A DNA stretch of 64,000 nucleotides, from NCBI RefSeq assembly GCF_024868665.1, contig NC_079893.1, positions 10,464,407 through 10,528,406 on the forward strand, read 5' to 3'. The position numbers were made by a program, and so were the translations under genes. This DNA comes from Triplophysa rosa. Its lineage: Eukaryota; Chordata; Actinopteri; Cypriniformes; Nemacheilidae. Shown piece after piece: positions 13,583-26,467 of the stretch (its first letter is position 1; every line of letters begins with the position of its first letter). The notes under the pieces are model-generated. The model was not told the DNA's origin, did not search any database, and worked only from the letters and a program-made list of their open reading frames with translations.

Positions 13583-16500
13583 CATAAACCGGCTACGCAG
13601 AAAACCGCATTTACATAGAAGTTTGAGACTTGCCAGGTTTGTCATGTACAGTGACATCATCATCGATAGTCTGTCTAATTAATAATGCAGCCATAATTCG
13701 GTCAGAAGCTGTATTTTTATATCTCTTCTCATGTCCGCAGTTACATGCCAAGTGAAATCGAAGTAATGGGCAAAAAATATGGTTTTGCTTACGCCGTTTA
13801 TGACCTTTCCCAGATAAAAGAAAACTGTTTTACGTGGTTACTTGACCTAACACGTTATCAGCTTATTAAAGCATAATCGGAGTAAGACTGCATGTAAATG
13901 TTTCAGAACATAAAAATATAACAAACTATAATCAAAAGACATGCAATAGGAAGTGTAGCATAACCCAAAACATGTATACACAAACTGCTCTATACCCAGA
14001 AAACAAACAATAATAAAACAAAACACAAGAGGTGTGCAATAATTCAGCAGTAATGTTCTACAGATGCCCTCAGAATCTCCTGTGAAAACAATTATTTTAA
14101 TACTTAGTCCATCTTTATATTTAGTGCATCTCCCGACAGCATCCATAATTTTCTTCATTTAATATCCTGTAACTCTTTAAATCACTTTGCATCTCTTCTA
14201 AAGTCCCAGCAAAGGAAGTGAGCGGCGGTTCTGATGTGTTTCTGTTCTGTTCTTGTCTCTCATTTCCCCTGTTTTCTAACCCACATTTGTGTATGTGTGT
14301 GTATGTGTATGAAAGAGACTTCAGGAGTGGCTTTGATTCTGCTCTTTGTCTCTGGCTGAATGTGCGCGAGTGTTCGTGCTTCAGGTATTGCTTTGATACT
14401 GTGATACTGTTCTGTCTTAGACTACATGTTGAAGTCAGTGTGAAGCTGAAGACGTGGCAGCTTTGTCTTTAATCCTCATCTATATGCAGCTTCAAAGCCA
14501 GCAAGACAATTCCAATTGCTGTAAGGGCTGAAAAAAAAATGTTTGTCTTGTTTTTTATTTTATATTATTATAAATATAATATTAATATAGTATTTGACGT
14601 AAATATGTGTGCAAGTCCCAAATAATTTATACAAAAAGTATATTTGAAAGCTATTTGACTAACCAATATCTGTCTGACTGTCTGTCTAAAAAAAACAAAT
14701 GTGTGTTTGCTCATTCTCTCCTTTGCTTACTCCAGCTTTAAATCTCCTAGTAGCATGGCCTGGTAAACTAACGGTGTTTAGCGTGTTGACAAAATGTTTA
14801 CATGCTCTCATACTTGTAAGTTGCTTTGGATAAAAGCGTCTGCCAAATGAATAAATGTAAATGTAAATGTAAGATTATACTAAATCTTTTCACCGTAAAA
14901 AACCAAGAGATGTTTCTCGCAGTTTTTTCTCTAATTAAAGACAGATTTGTTTAAATAGTTTTCATTTAACTATATACATAAATATACAATATGTAGGGGA
15001 TAATAATGTAATGTACAACCATTTGGTTGTTACTGCAGAATAAACCCATGTGGTGACCAGGACCCGATGCAAAGGGGTTTATTTTAACACCTGGCGAGTT
15101 GTATTTCCAATTATTGCAACTCAAGAGAAATGATTGAAATACTGAATCGAAATATTTTATTAGCTCATTTGTAACGAATGCAAACCAGGCGCAGTTGCCT
15201 AATGGTTTTTAAGGCACGAAGTTCAAACAAGACAAATATGCAAATTGTTTAATCGTATGTCAATATAATCTCATGTCATTAATTAGGCATATTTATATAT
15301 AATCTATGTATGATATTAAACTCCACTGGTCACAATGATTCGCAATACCCAGATGACCATGTGAGTTTTGATTATTTTGGTTTGGATTCGTTTTAATCTA
15401 TCGAGGAATTACATACCTTGGATTGTTGCGACCAGCCAATCAGAATCAAGTATTCTAAAGCGCTGCAGTGTAATAGATAGTAATAATTACCTACTGTACA
15501 CTTTTACCAAAACATTTTAATATTCAAAAAATGTGTCAATGAGACTTTTTTGAACATTTATGAGTAGATATGAATCAATTTTTGAATGAATCAACTTTGC
15601 TAATCAATTTAAGTTTATTTAGTGATGCTTTTAAAACATTTCTGTCTTAATGCTCTCTACTCGCAAGACGGGGGCATCATGAAACTACTTTAATGTCTTT
15701 AGGAAACCTAATGGTTTAAATAAGAAGTGTAATTAAAACCATTGAGATTAATTATGTTGGTTAAAAGTTAAGTGCATTTCAAAAAAACACAAATGAATAA
15801 AATAAAAGAACAAAATAAAATTAAAAGAAAAGAACAAATAATTCCCAAACACTCCCCTATTGTCTATTGTTACAAACTATCAGATAACCACACCCCTAAA
15901 CACAAGGTAAATTACAATTGATTGTATTGTACTGTATTTCAGCAGGAAAATCATTGTGAAGACGTTATATATCACCCAGCCTTAAAATGTACATTTATTA
16001 AATAGTCTAAATGGCCTTAGTACTCCACACAAGCTGTCATTACACAACACATTTTGAACTACACAGTTCCACATACGCACCGTCATCCCAAAATGCCCTG
16101 TTACGCCGCCACCAACACAAGGTCACTTTAACTGCGTTTTCAGCAGAATCGCTGCTTGGGGAATCCACGCACATATAGAGTGAGGGTAAATCCCATTTGT
16201 GTTTGCGAGTGTGTGTAAATGCGCATCAAGTCATTTATCACTGGTGTCCCCTGTTTTTCCAGCCTGCCCCATGGGCTGATGGGAGATATGGCAGCCAGTC
16301 ACTGAAAGTGACATTCTAATCTACAACACCTACATCTAGAGCGCACAGATTTTCCTCCTCTCTCACTTCCATTGGATCTCTTTCTCTCTCTAACAGAAAC
16401 AGCCTTTGTCCTGTTCGCTCAACAGAAATTCATTGTGTATTCATGACAAAGCAGAATTTTATAATGCTGTTACAATCTGAAACAAGTAAAAAAAAACTGT

Positions 16501-18903
16501 CGTATGACTATTACAATAAAATACATCATAATGGCCAACAGGGATCCTTAACAGTTTCTTGTAAGCCATTTGAAATAAGCTGCTCCACTGGCTCAGTATC
16601 AGTTTTACACACACATACAGACCCCTGCTGGGTCTGAAAGTCTGCAATAAACAATCACAGGCTTTTCTATAACCAGCACTAACAGTGGCTAAAAACAATG
16701 GCTGGTGAATCAAAGCCTTTCCACTTCTCTCCCCCATCACCACACGCCTTGTTTTTACCCAGAATCCTCAGGGAATTTCTGCTGACATTTCCAGCCATGC
16801 TCCACAGCGACTAGCTCTAATTCTCTCCCTGAACACCCAGAACCTCTATCTTACTGCTGCCTCATTTGCCGGGTCTAAATTAGCTCAGACCAATCAGGAA
16901 GATTTTGACAGCGCACATTCTTAGCTAACAACATCTGGGGACATGTCACGTGTTTAGCCACTAACCTTTCTACCAGAACATTGCGTTCGGAAATTAACAT
17001 GTACCTGCGCTGTGTACAGTGGCATCACACTGTTAATGGAATCTGTTGTTGTATCAAACTGTGGAACAGCTAACAAGAAAATGACCCGTGTGGGCCAATC
17101 ATCAAAGAATGAATAATCGCTCACTGTGTCTGACGGGTTCGATAGCGTAAAATAATGGAAGCCATTCGGCTATAGGTTTGTGACAGGGATGTGGGAATGT
17201 TAGGTACCCCATTTGTAATTCCTCTAATTAAATATTTTTTGACAAAAAAGCATATGCATATTTTCTTCAGTGGAAAAAGTACTTTTGAAAAATCTCAGTT
17301 CATAGTGACTGAACTAGTACAATATAATTATACTATTATAGAGCATTATAAATTATAATCTATAAAATCTAAAAAACTATAAAATGATTATAAAGAATAT
17401 TTTTTTTAATTCTGTGAACTACTAAAAATATTTCTCCCAGATTTCAAATAAAATTATTGTCTCTATTTGCATTTATTTGCAAAAACTGAAAACTGGAGAA
17501 ACAGGTTTTTCAGACCTCAAATACTACAAAGAAAACAAGTTCATATTCACTTTTCAGCAATACAACAGTAATATGTGTACATGAACATTTTTTTTTTATG
17601 TGATAATCTCGATTTTTATCAGTTTTCATGTGTTTTGTCATGCTGTCAGTCTTTCACATTGCTGTTGGATGACTTTTTGTCACTCCTGAGGTTTGATTTT
17701 GTTAAAATTCAAAAGACACTGGACTGGCCACAATACATCTAGAAAGGCTGATAAAATGAAATTTTGGAATGGTCTCTTCATTTTTTCTGTGGCAACAATC
17801 GTTACAGGCAGCTAAATGTAGAAAATGTTCAAAATATCATTTTTAACATGTTCAACATAATGTCATGCAAAAATAATAAAATAAGCATCCAAATAGCACA
17901 TACGTCTTGCACTACAGTATGTTCATATGTCTTCTGAAGCTATACGGTATGTCTGTGTGAGGAACAGAATTAAATTGGAAATACTGTTATCTCATCTAAC
18001 CAGAATCTGCGTTCACGTTCAAAAATGTCACCTTGGTGTCCTTGAAGGCAAAACAGAATTGGTTCTGTAATGTAGACACAAACTTCAGGAAGGGCAAGAT
18101 CATTATTGCATATCGACTTATATTTTGGTCTTTTTTTACACAAACTTGTACGGTTTCAGAAGACATTGCCGTGCTTTTATGTCAAGAGGTGCACAATGGA
18201 TCTTTAAAAATGTCTAAAAAAAGATAAAAGCATAAACTGGTTTGTAAGGACACGAGAGTGCAATTTTTTTAGAATTCAGAATGAATTCAGACTATCCCTT
18301 GAAATATTCAACTCTCTCCTATTGGTGCATCTTTTCTCTAATTCTTATGCTTAACATCCACATTTAATTCATGCATTATACTCCTGTTACTGAAGCTCTG
18401 TAAGTCATGAAGTCATCTCACAATGGAGTGTAAGCAGCCCTTCAATGCGACAAGCGGCCTCAGAGAGAGGCCAAACGTGGGAACGAGATTATGAATGAAT
18501 GTGTGAAAGACAGAATGAACACCATTTTACTGCTCTTGTCCTCCTAAATAGCCTCTTTATTCTGACTGAGACCAACTCAAACACCCACTCCAATTCAGTG
18601 ACACGCACACACACCACCTCTCGCTCACCGACACACACACAAAATCCGTTCTAGTTCACACTAAATCATTCACACTTACAAAATCAGACGTGAGCACCTG
18701 CGAAGAGGCACTCAAGACGAAACATCAACCAAATGATGTGTCTAAGAACTACTTATAGCACAATTAATGGTTATCATTTTTCTTCTGTGATTAGTCGAAA
18801 TAGATGGGAAATTACAATGTGTTTCTGTGTGTGTGTGTATGTGCAGGTTTGGTTTAAAGTGAAACATCTAAAAAAAGGCTTTGTAAACTATTTAGCTTTT
18901 CTC
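13583..18903. other. Intron sequence, no gene seen
   Basis: AT-rich intronic DNA. Apart from the L2/SINE-type tail at 14806-14872 I see only short chance frames. None has splice-bounded similarity to NDST or another protein I know. Confidence 0.55.
14806..14872 (+). repeat. SINE/L2-type 3' tail
   Basis: The phrase gttgctttggataaaagc, followed by gtctgccaaatgaataaatg and repeated taaatg units, is the conserved 3' tail shared by fish SINEs and their LINE2-type partners. Similar tails occur at 37424-37468 and 57140-57196. The repeated taaatg units are typical of the terminal microsatellite. Confidence 0.75.
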
Positions 18904-19380
18904 TTAAAGGGACAGTTCGCCCAAAAATAAAAATTCTGTCATCATTTATTCACCGTTATGTCATTTAAAACTGTATTGCTGCCATCCTTCTGTAACCTTG
19001 CATCTCCATACAGTATTTCATGTTGTTTTTTTTTTCCATAAATAATTAATATTAGTCTATATGTTTGTTACAGGGTTCGCAAATATCTAACCAATAAAAA
19101 GTATTAAAAAGTGCACCAACACAGTATTTAAAAAGTTTTTCCATTTCAGCAAATTTGGACATCTGAGATAACAACAACATGACTCTTTCAGAAGATATTT
19201 AGAGAAATGTTTCAGTGGTTTTGTGTCCATACAATATATGTCGATGGGGGCAAATGTTGTTTTAAACATTTTTCAAAATATATTCTTTGGTTTTCGGCAG
19301 AAGAAAGTGATACAGGTTTGGAATGACGTGAGGGTGAGTAAATAAAATAATTTTCCTTTTCGGGTGAACTGTCCCTTTAA
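18904..19380. mobile_element. TTAA-bounded MITE with 23-bp terminal inverted repeats
   Basis: The element begins TTAAAGGGACAGTTCGCCC and ends GGGTGAACTGTCCCTTTAA, close inverted repeats that include TTAA at each tip (18904, 19377). TTAA targets are used by piggyBac and Kolobok elements, and the family is abundant in cyprinids. The interior gagggtgagtaaat next to the right end recurs at 38447 and 61118, where only the right end remains. It sits about 260 bases from the exon 2 donor, inside intron 2. Confidence 0.82.
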
Positions 19381-19636
19381 ATCTACTAACATAAACAGGT
19401 TTGTGTGAGGGTCTGGTTAAGAAGGGATTTAAAATATTATTAGCCTCCTCTGGAAACAATTGAGGTCTATGACATGTCCTCACTAATTTATTGAAACAAA
19501 CCTGTGTGTGCATATTATGGATAATGTGAAGCGCTTAATCTAGTGCGGCACCTAATCAATTTGTTGCACACAACACCATAAACACACAAAGAATCATAAT
19601 TCATCTTTGATGACCTCAACGAACAACCTCTCTTAC

Positions 19637-20614
19637 CTTCACGTCATTTACATTCATTCTTGTCCCTTTCTTCCCCACGAAAATATCGTCGACGTCAACC
19701 AGGATATAGCGCTCCAGAGATCGTGACAGCTTCCTGCCTGTGAGATAGGCAATGGCATCCACCAATATAAGTCTGTGCAACCAGTAGCTCAGCCCATGAC
19801 CAAACAGCACACGCTGCAACCCATCATACAGACCCAAGTCTTGTATAACAGTAGCATAGAGCCCGTGGGGTAGCACCTGTGCTGCCCCGTTCTCACGGGG
19901 ACGTGTTTTGGCCAAAAGCACTGGTTCATACGTAGAGTGGTTGAACTGAAACACAGTCCAATCCTCTCCCGGTAGTGACCCTCGGTCGACTTCCGCTCGC
20001 GTCACGTAGAGCACAGGTGAGCGTGGGTTCACGCAGCAGTCTTGAAGTGCAACATTTGTTCGTAACGTCATGGGGAAACCCTTCAGAGGTAAAGCAGGCT
20101 GGGAGTTTTCACTTGCGCGGTGAAATGCGATGACGCCGACGCTGTATTCGGCACAATATTTATCCAGCAAGTCCCGGTTCCACGCGTCCATCCCGACATA
20201 CTTGAGAAGGTTTTCGTAGATGACCAGTGCATAGCGCCCACGGCCTTTATGTGTCAGCGGTGGAATGTCACCCTTGCCCGGAGCGATTTCGGCATGGTAA
20301 CGGAATTGGTTGGATTCTAGTATGGCAATAATGTCCTGTCCAAGTTGAGAATACTGACTCTCCACAAATACCAGCACCACTGGGTCCTTTCGAGATGGAT
20401 CTATTGGTTTAGGCGTCCGAGGCTCTGACTGACGGAAAGGGAGCGCCCGGAGACTGGCACAGTCTGAGTCTATGGCGCGGTCTGCGAGGTCCAGTTCTTG
20501 GGTGGAGCCGGTGTAAAGGTAATAGGCGGAGACCAAAACACTGACCATACAGAAGGTGGCGAGGAGGATGACAAGCCTCCTCAGATTCCTCCGCAGCTTG
20601 GTGGCCAAATTCAT
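19637..20614 (-). CDS. ndst3: Heparan sulfate N-deacetylase/N-sulfotransferase, first coding exon (codons 1-326, partial)
   Basis: NDST enzymes are Golgi type II membrane proteins that remove acetyl from GlcNAc in nascent heparan sulfate and then N-sulfate it, the step that opens the chain to later modification. The frame starts at ATG 20614 with a basic tail (KLRRNLRR), a single membrane segment at residues about 14-34 and a lumenal stem. From about residue 78 it shows NDST signatures: [20 protein letters not shown], an N-glycosylation site at N225, and the deacetylase motif [11 protein letters not shown] at about 304-314. The exon ends in phase 0 after NDVK at a consensus donor (AAG then GTAAGA); reading on would hit a stop six codons later. 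Family members have about 870-885 residues, so roughly 550 are encoded beyond the window. From recalled family sequence, similarity is to the NDST3/NDST4 branch rather than NDST1/2. The symbol ndst3 is my best guess, since I believe teleosts keep ndst3 and lack ndst4. Confidence 0.93.
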
Positions 20615-20884
20615 GGCAAAAGCCGCACATGTGTGGGAGCGTGTGTGGGTGGGAGTCTCTGATTGTTCTCTCAGCTGGGCTAAAGCTGCAAACTGGCTTT
20701 GTTGGTAATCATACTCCAGTCATGTGACCATCTCACAAAACTGGCAATTTTGCTTCAAAGGCAGGCCACTTGAGGAATTTGCGATTGGAAAGTTAGCAGC
20801 TGCGAACAACAGACAAACTCTCTGTATCCTTCTTCAAACTAGCAACCCTCCATGTCCAGAGATTTCTCCTGACTTCCAACGAAC
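20615..20884 (-). promoter_or_regulatory. ndst3: 5'UTR part of ndst3 exon 2 with upstream ATGs
   Basis: A strong acceptor, a pyrimidine run followed by CTGCAG on the minus strand, ends at 20885, making 20884 the first exon base. The 270-base leader contains several upstream ATGs. Most open very short frames (for example ATG GAG GGT TGC TAG). The last, at 20630, opens a 73-codon frame that crosses the main ATG in another frame and ends at 20409. The main ATG has G at -3, whereas the overlapping uATG has C at -3 and T at +4, so leaky scanning is plausible. This is a translational-control inference, not proven. Confidence 0.75.
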
Positions 20885-22858
20885 CTGCAGAGAAAAGGGA
20901 TGACAAAGACAAGCAAATTCATTTGTTAGTAGAACTTTTATCATCTCAGAAGCGTGTGTGTGTGCTTCTCTCACAGAAGTGCTAATCAGGGGTGTGTATG
21001 GGTGCTCTGGAAGGGCAATTCAGCCATCAGCCTTCAGGTTGTTTTCAATCAACACTTCACCAGCTGTGGCCAACACTTCCCTGGAGGAGTGTTTGATTGG
21101 CCGTATATAAATAGGAAGTTGGAAGCTGAGCCAATAGGAGCCCATAGGTGGCTCTAAGGGAGAAAGCCATCATCATTCTAATGGGAATCAACAGTGTGTC
21201 AGACACACACTTAAAACTAAATACACTGCATATGCATCCTATAATCACCACAACAAAATGTTGTCCATAAACTTTCTTTTGCCATGAAAGGGATGTCAGC
21301 CTATGTATATGATTTTCACTTTCCCTCAAATACATCCGAACACCTGCTATTGATGGACAGACAAAAACAAATAACATATAGAACTAGTACAGTATATAAT
21401 AAAGCATGGTTTGACAAAAAAAAAAAATATATATATATATTATACGCCGATACAGCATTCTAGAACACTTGTTAGCTCTGTCGTTGTGTTTGTCTGTCTA
21501 TGTGCATGTCACGGTCTGTGTGATATGGGAGTAGGTAATTAAAGGAACTTGAATTACATGAGATTGAAGATTACAGCGGCAAGCGAAACATCACAGGGGA
21601 ATTTAAAAAGGAGGGGATGAGAGATAGATAATTACAAAATGTGCAAAAAGTGGATTAGAACAATCCACTTATAACAATTAACAATACATTTATCATAATT
21701 GACCCATGATATTTGTAGTAAAACTGTAATAAAAATGGTCAAGCCGCCAAATAACCACGGTTATTACATGTACTTTTACAAAAGTTTAATAAAAGAATGA
21801 CTCCATGTGCAGCATCATAACTAAACAAAACTAGCATTACACAGGGCTGCAACTTAAAATGTTGATATGCACTTTTTATAGATTAACTTTTATTTTTTAT
21901 TATTCTTAAATGTCTGTATCTTTCAGGTTTAAGTACGTGCATGGGCTGATAATTCACTGTTTGTACGTGTTTGCAGAAACCGTAATAATTAGCGAATCAA
22001 GTGTTAGCCAGTTGCAAAGACCCGCTGTGTGTGTGCGCGCGTCCGTGCGTGTGTTTATTTCCCCGCGAGGCGGCGCTTTCTTTCAACTAGGAAATATTTG
22101 ATCTCCACGTTAACTTACATTAATACTAATAGGCTACTTATAAATAGGAAGCGTTACTTCATGTGCAAAACCTGTACTCTCATGTCTATACTCGCATGTC
22201 TAACAGAATAAGTAGTCTACATTCCAAAAATTACAAACGGGCTAATTTTCTATTTAACACCAATAGCAGCAATAACTTGAACTCTAAATGTAATAAAGAA
22301 AATCATTGTCTAAGATATACTTTTCATTACGTTTTTTCCCTTCAGTTTAAGTATTATTTGGCAAAACTACTCGACAAAAAGTGACTAATTATACACATCT
22401 GTCAGAATTAGAATGTTTGTAATATTCATCAAAGTTATACAATTACATGAGAAGATAGCCTACTGTATTTGTTTCTGAAACTTTTGAATTCGCCCGAAAC
22501 ACGGGTGACTTTATGGCGACAAACATGCTTAGATGTCTTTTACCGTTTCCTAAAATCTGTAAACCTGCAGGGCATCATTATCCACGCGATTGTATGAGCA
22601 AAATGATGTCTTCTTTTTGTTGCAAAAGCAAAGTAATGGGCTATTATAATTTACGACAGCGATGCCGACAACGCGACCATTTGAAAAGCAAAAGCATCTC
22701 AGGTCCAGGACACAACGCACCGGCAACGTGACACATTCCTGCACAGCGCATCTTAAAACCTCACATTCAAAAAGAGAAACATTCAGCGTCACATAAGTTA
22801 CCACACAAAATGATAATCGCCCACACTTTACCCACGCGCAGCCGACCAGCGTTCTTAC
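20885..22858 (-). other. ndst3: ndst3 intron 1
   Basis: Bounded on the minus strand by GTAAGA at 22858-22853 and by a pyrimidine tract plus CAG at 20885. It holds a short poly-A/TA run near 21414-21440 and no coding block. The assignment rests on matching splice signals and their position, without transcript support. Confidence 0.65.
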
Positions 22859-23110
22859 CTTAAAACCAAGCCAGAGGCACTGCTGTGACAGAAAAGCCTC
22901 TCGCCGGAACACCAGCTCCTCACAGCTCTGAACCCGAAAACCCAATCTCATCCACTGATTCAGAGGCAGCCATCTGGAATGATTCGGGACCGGTTCGCTA
23001 TTCTCTTCACGCCCTTTCCCCTCTCTGCCTTTCTTTAACTGCGACACGGATTAAAAGAGAAACAGAGGGAGAGACATGAGAAGCGCAATTGAAGAGAAAA
23101 TCCAGAGATG
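22859..23110 (-). other. ndst3: Probable non-coding exon 1 and proximal promoter region of ndst3
   Basis: The minus strand reads CTTGGTTTTAAG then GTAAGAACG, a consensus donor after base 22859. The 200-300 bases upstream on that strand are richer in G+C and CpG than the surroundings and lack a believable coding frame linked to NDST. A second donor-like AG/GTAAGC lies near 23174. The 5' limit given is arbitrary because no TATA box or initiator was clear. Confidence 0.5.
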
Positions 23111-23316
23111 ATACATGCGACTCCCCACCAGTGACTGAACAGAGCTTCTGCTGCTCGCGCTGCTTATGCTTACCTAAAGCGAGAGAGAGAGGGAGAGAGA
23201 GATACGAGATACGCTTATACATAGTGATGGACGCTTTATATGCAATCTAATGGCATGGTGTTGATTCCCATGTTAATAACCATGTTCATTCAATTAGAAT
23301 ATATTAATGAATCAAG

Positions 23317-23542
23317 TACACTGTAAAAAAAAATCCCGTGAAAAAACAGATAAAGTACTGGTAGAAAATTACCAGTACATTTTCCTTTATTTTACGGACA
23401 TTTCCATTAATGCTAAAATGCAAATGAATGCAGTGCAAACTGTAAAATACAGGTAAAACAACTGTAAAAATGAACACGGAAAATTCCTTCATATTAATAC
23501 AGTATATTGTGCCCTATTTTTACGGCTTTTTTTTAGAGTGTA
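23317..23542. repeat. MITE, CACTGTAAAAAA family, uninterrupted copy
   Basis: The ends TACACTGTAAAAAAAAATCC and GGCTTTTTTTTAGAGTGTA are inverted repeats. The interior includes actggtagaaaattaccagt, a local hairpin, and gtaaaaatgaacacggaaaa. The same element in opposite orientation occupies 49141-49779, where it is split by an insertion. It lies just upstream of the ndst3 exon 1 region. Confidence 0.78.
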
Positions 23543-25935
23543 GTATATAGTAGAGTGTGATATATCGTGTTTGTCAAACAAATGGTTTGGCAATTTAGTT
23601 TGCTTTAGAAATTTAGAAAACTTGATTTGTTCAAAAGAAAAAAAAAGTTTTGTGATCATTATTTACATTTTTTTAATTACATTTACATTGTCGACTCCCT
23701 AACTTTTTGATATTCCAATTCAAAAGACATGTGGGCGAGAGAGGGAAATTGGAAGAACTGTTTCATTAAAAAATGTTTACAGTGATGATATTCACACTTA
23801 GAAGTTAGACACTTAGATTTTTCTACCTGGGTAAAACAAATTGTGTGATCATTTTATGATGTGTAAAAATAAAAAAACTCTCTTTTTCCCTTTGAAGTTA
23901 TGATGCCCTATACTTTGCATAAAATGACATGTATGACTTTTAAATCTTTTATATGTGTAATAAGTAATAAATAATAATTAATCACAATAAATAGCTAAAG
24001 AAAGATTTATTCAGTTTTATTCATGTAATTCTTCTCATGATGAATACTTAAAAAAAGCATTCAACTTTAGGAAATTTGTATCAAAGGCAACATCTAAGAA
24101 ATAACATTGTCTAGTAACGGTCACTTTTGCCATAAACATTTCTTACACAAAAATATGGCAATAAAACTAGAAGGATTATGATTTTTTCCCATCCAGAATT
24201 TAATTCCAGCCCTTTTGAAAGCACTCTGGTCCTGTTTACACCTGGTATTAACATCCATCTTGGGTGATCGATCACCCAAGATGGAAGTGGTCAGCCGAGA
24301 CACATTACACCTGGTATTTACAGTATAAGCGTCTCCTGTGACCATTTGTGATCAGATGGGATGTCAGTGTTTTGCTGTAGATGGTGTTGATTAAACACAA
24401 GGAAGAAATAAAAAAGACGGAAAGGTTTGTGGACTTACAGTACCTGATGTTTTAAGCGAAATCTCCTTTGTTACTGTTCAAATTTGTTTCTGTTTCAAAT
24501 AAAAATTAGATGCTTGGCACCATCACTTGCTCATTTAGCAAACACTTATCCAAAGCTAATTATCGCTGCATTGGGGGTACAGAAGATGTGAAGTCTTTAT
24601 ATGTTTGGGCTTTTCCACAAGAGTGGAATACATCAGAAAAGGATCACCAAACAGTTTAGACCCCGTTTATAACACTTTCGAAAGGATCACCCAAGAAGGT
24701 GCCTCGGCTGAATCTCAGTTATTAGGACTTAATTTCTGTTTTTATTACCTCATCTAATCAGTTTAAGGTTTAACTCAAAATGAAACAGGCCAGTGCTGAC
24801 TAGCATAAATGCTCACGACAGCATAGACCAAACTGTTCTGTGGTATTAACTTCAGCTGGGAAATGGAGACTGATCTGATTTTACAGAGGATAAGGGGTGC
24901 TGCCTGTGTGTGCAGCAGGCAGTGAGTCAACTCAATAGTTTTAAAAGAGCTAATGACTTGATCAGAACAACCCATGCCACACTGACTATAAGCATGGAAG
25001 CACAAACACACAAACATAGACACTTTGTAAGTGAAAAAGCTATTTAAAGCAGAAAGAGTGCTTCTGTTGGGTGGCCAGTAAGTCTGAAGGGTTGATACAG
25101 ACAGGAGCCAAGAATCTCTCTCAAACACACACACGCACACACTCACTCAGTTTTCAGATACTCTGAAGGGGCAGCATTAGTGTATGCCTCATTTGGGCCA
25201 AATGTGATGGTCTGGCAAGTGTTCAGCTTTCCTTCCTCTCACTGTTGCACCACTTCCCTCATCCCTGTTTCTCTTCCCGGTCTCTTCCTCTCCTCTCTCC
25301 CGCCTTTCTTTCTGGAGCTAATGGGGCTGAAAGACTCCAGCAGTTCTCTGCTAAAACATGCGTTTAATTTGATTATTTACTACCTATTGTTTTCAGCTCT
25401 ATAGAGTCCGGAGAAAGTAAAAAAGAGAGGAGGTGTACGTGCGTGAGAGACAGACACCGAAATAGAGAGAGAGGAAAATATGTGTGTGAAAGTTGCGTGT
25501 GTGTGAGAGACGCAGAGAGGGCACTTTGAATGTCTGTGTTCATGAGTAAGAGAGTAATTGTGAATGTGATGAGTACGTATTGTGTGTGTGTGACAGGGGA
25601 AGCCCTGCTCGTATTTGTTATTCTAATTGAGGCTCCTCAGCTGTCTATGGATTCATTGTGTTGCACTCAAGTCAAGCGTTCAGATTTAAACCCAATAGGA
25701 CCAGCACTTTAACTTATCAAATACCAGCCCCCACACAGAGAAAAGAAAATTGGAGGAAATTATGAACTTCCAAACTCCACCCAAGCAGCCAAAGTTCCTC
25801 ATAATGGCCCTGATATACTTTGAAGCAAAATCTAAGAACAAACAAGTGTGACATTATTTCAAATAAAATCTGGCGATGGTGTATTTCAGTTTTGAATTGG
25901 GTTGCCAGCAAGAACATAAACACGCACACTGCCAT
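23543..25935. other. Upstream intergenic DNA; one repeat scrap, no gene seen
   Basis: Between 24225 and 24360 sits a dispersed-repeat-like segment (gtttacacctggtatta, later acacctggtattta) with a 30-bp perfect palindrome at 24255-24284. Around 25410-25530 the sequence is GA/GT-rich. The frames present are short and unremarkable. Confidence 0.5.
24255..24284. repeat. Perfect 30-bp palindrome
   Basis: Each 15-base arm reads CCATCTTGGGTGATC, with the centre GATC directly joined and no spacer. It lies inside a repeat-like segment flanked by two acacctggtatt copies, so it is probably a property of that repeat family and not a host regulatory site. Confidence 0.85.
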
Positions 25936-26180
25936 AATCAAGCCTGATCTCACGACAAAAAGTAACTAGTTTACGAGGCGGTGATTTCATAACATGTGAA
26001 CCGTAAAAAATGTAAAAAAAACAACACGAAGCCCCATCCCGAAACATAACGTCACTGGGGCGAATAAAGAATGTAGTTTTATTAAAACAAACAGATCTAA
26101 AATGAATAGCTCTAAATACGAATGAGATCATATATATACTGTATAAAATTAGCCACCTCATGAAATGTTTACGAATTGCC
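25936..26180. repeat. Diverged TCTCACG-family element
   Basis: The segment begins near cctgatctcacgac and contains gaagccccatccc, matching features of the adjacent element at 26257-26460 in inverted order (ggggcttcgg). It is too decayed to define both ends. Confidence 0.45.
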
Positions 26181-26256
26181 AGAATATTGTGTTGCACACA
26201 TACAGAATAAATCGCAACATAATAGGTTGCCAGCATAAATTCTCGGATATGCCAAC

Positions 26257-26460
26257 ACAATCTCACGGGAATTCGTAACTATTTTACAAGGTGGCTAATT
26301 CGTATGAAATTCATATGATCTTATTCTTAAGTTTTAGTATGTAGAGACTTTTAGGGGTGGGGTTAGGGGAGGGGCTTCGGTATATATTTTTCTAATAACA
26401 TCGTATGAATTCTTACGAATGGGCCAGTTCGTAAAATAGTAACGAATTTCCGTGAGATCA
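26257..26460. repeat. TCTCACGG-ended palindromic MITE
   Basis: The left end ATCTCACGGGAATTCGTAAC and the right end GTAACGAATTTCCGTGAGAT are inverted repeats with minor changes, and actattttac / gtaaaatagt continues the arms. A related copy lies at 62505-62725. The interior holds the G-rich phrase ggggtggggttaggggaggg. Confidence 0.75.
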
Positions 26461-26467
26461 GGTAGGA

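Noticed and set aside
22550..23047. 165-codon minus-strand frame over the ndst3 exon 1 region
   Set aside because: It reads through a consensus donor into the intron and has no family resemblance; better explained as a non-coding exon.
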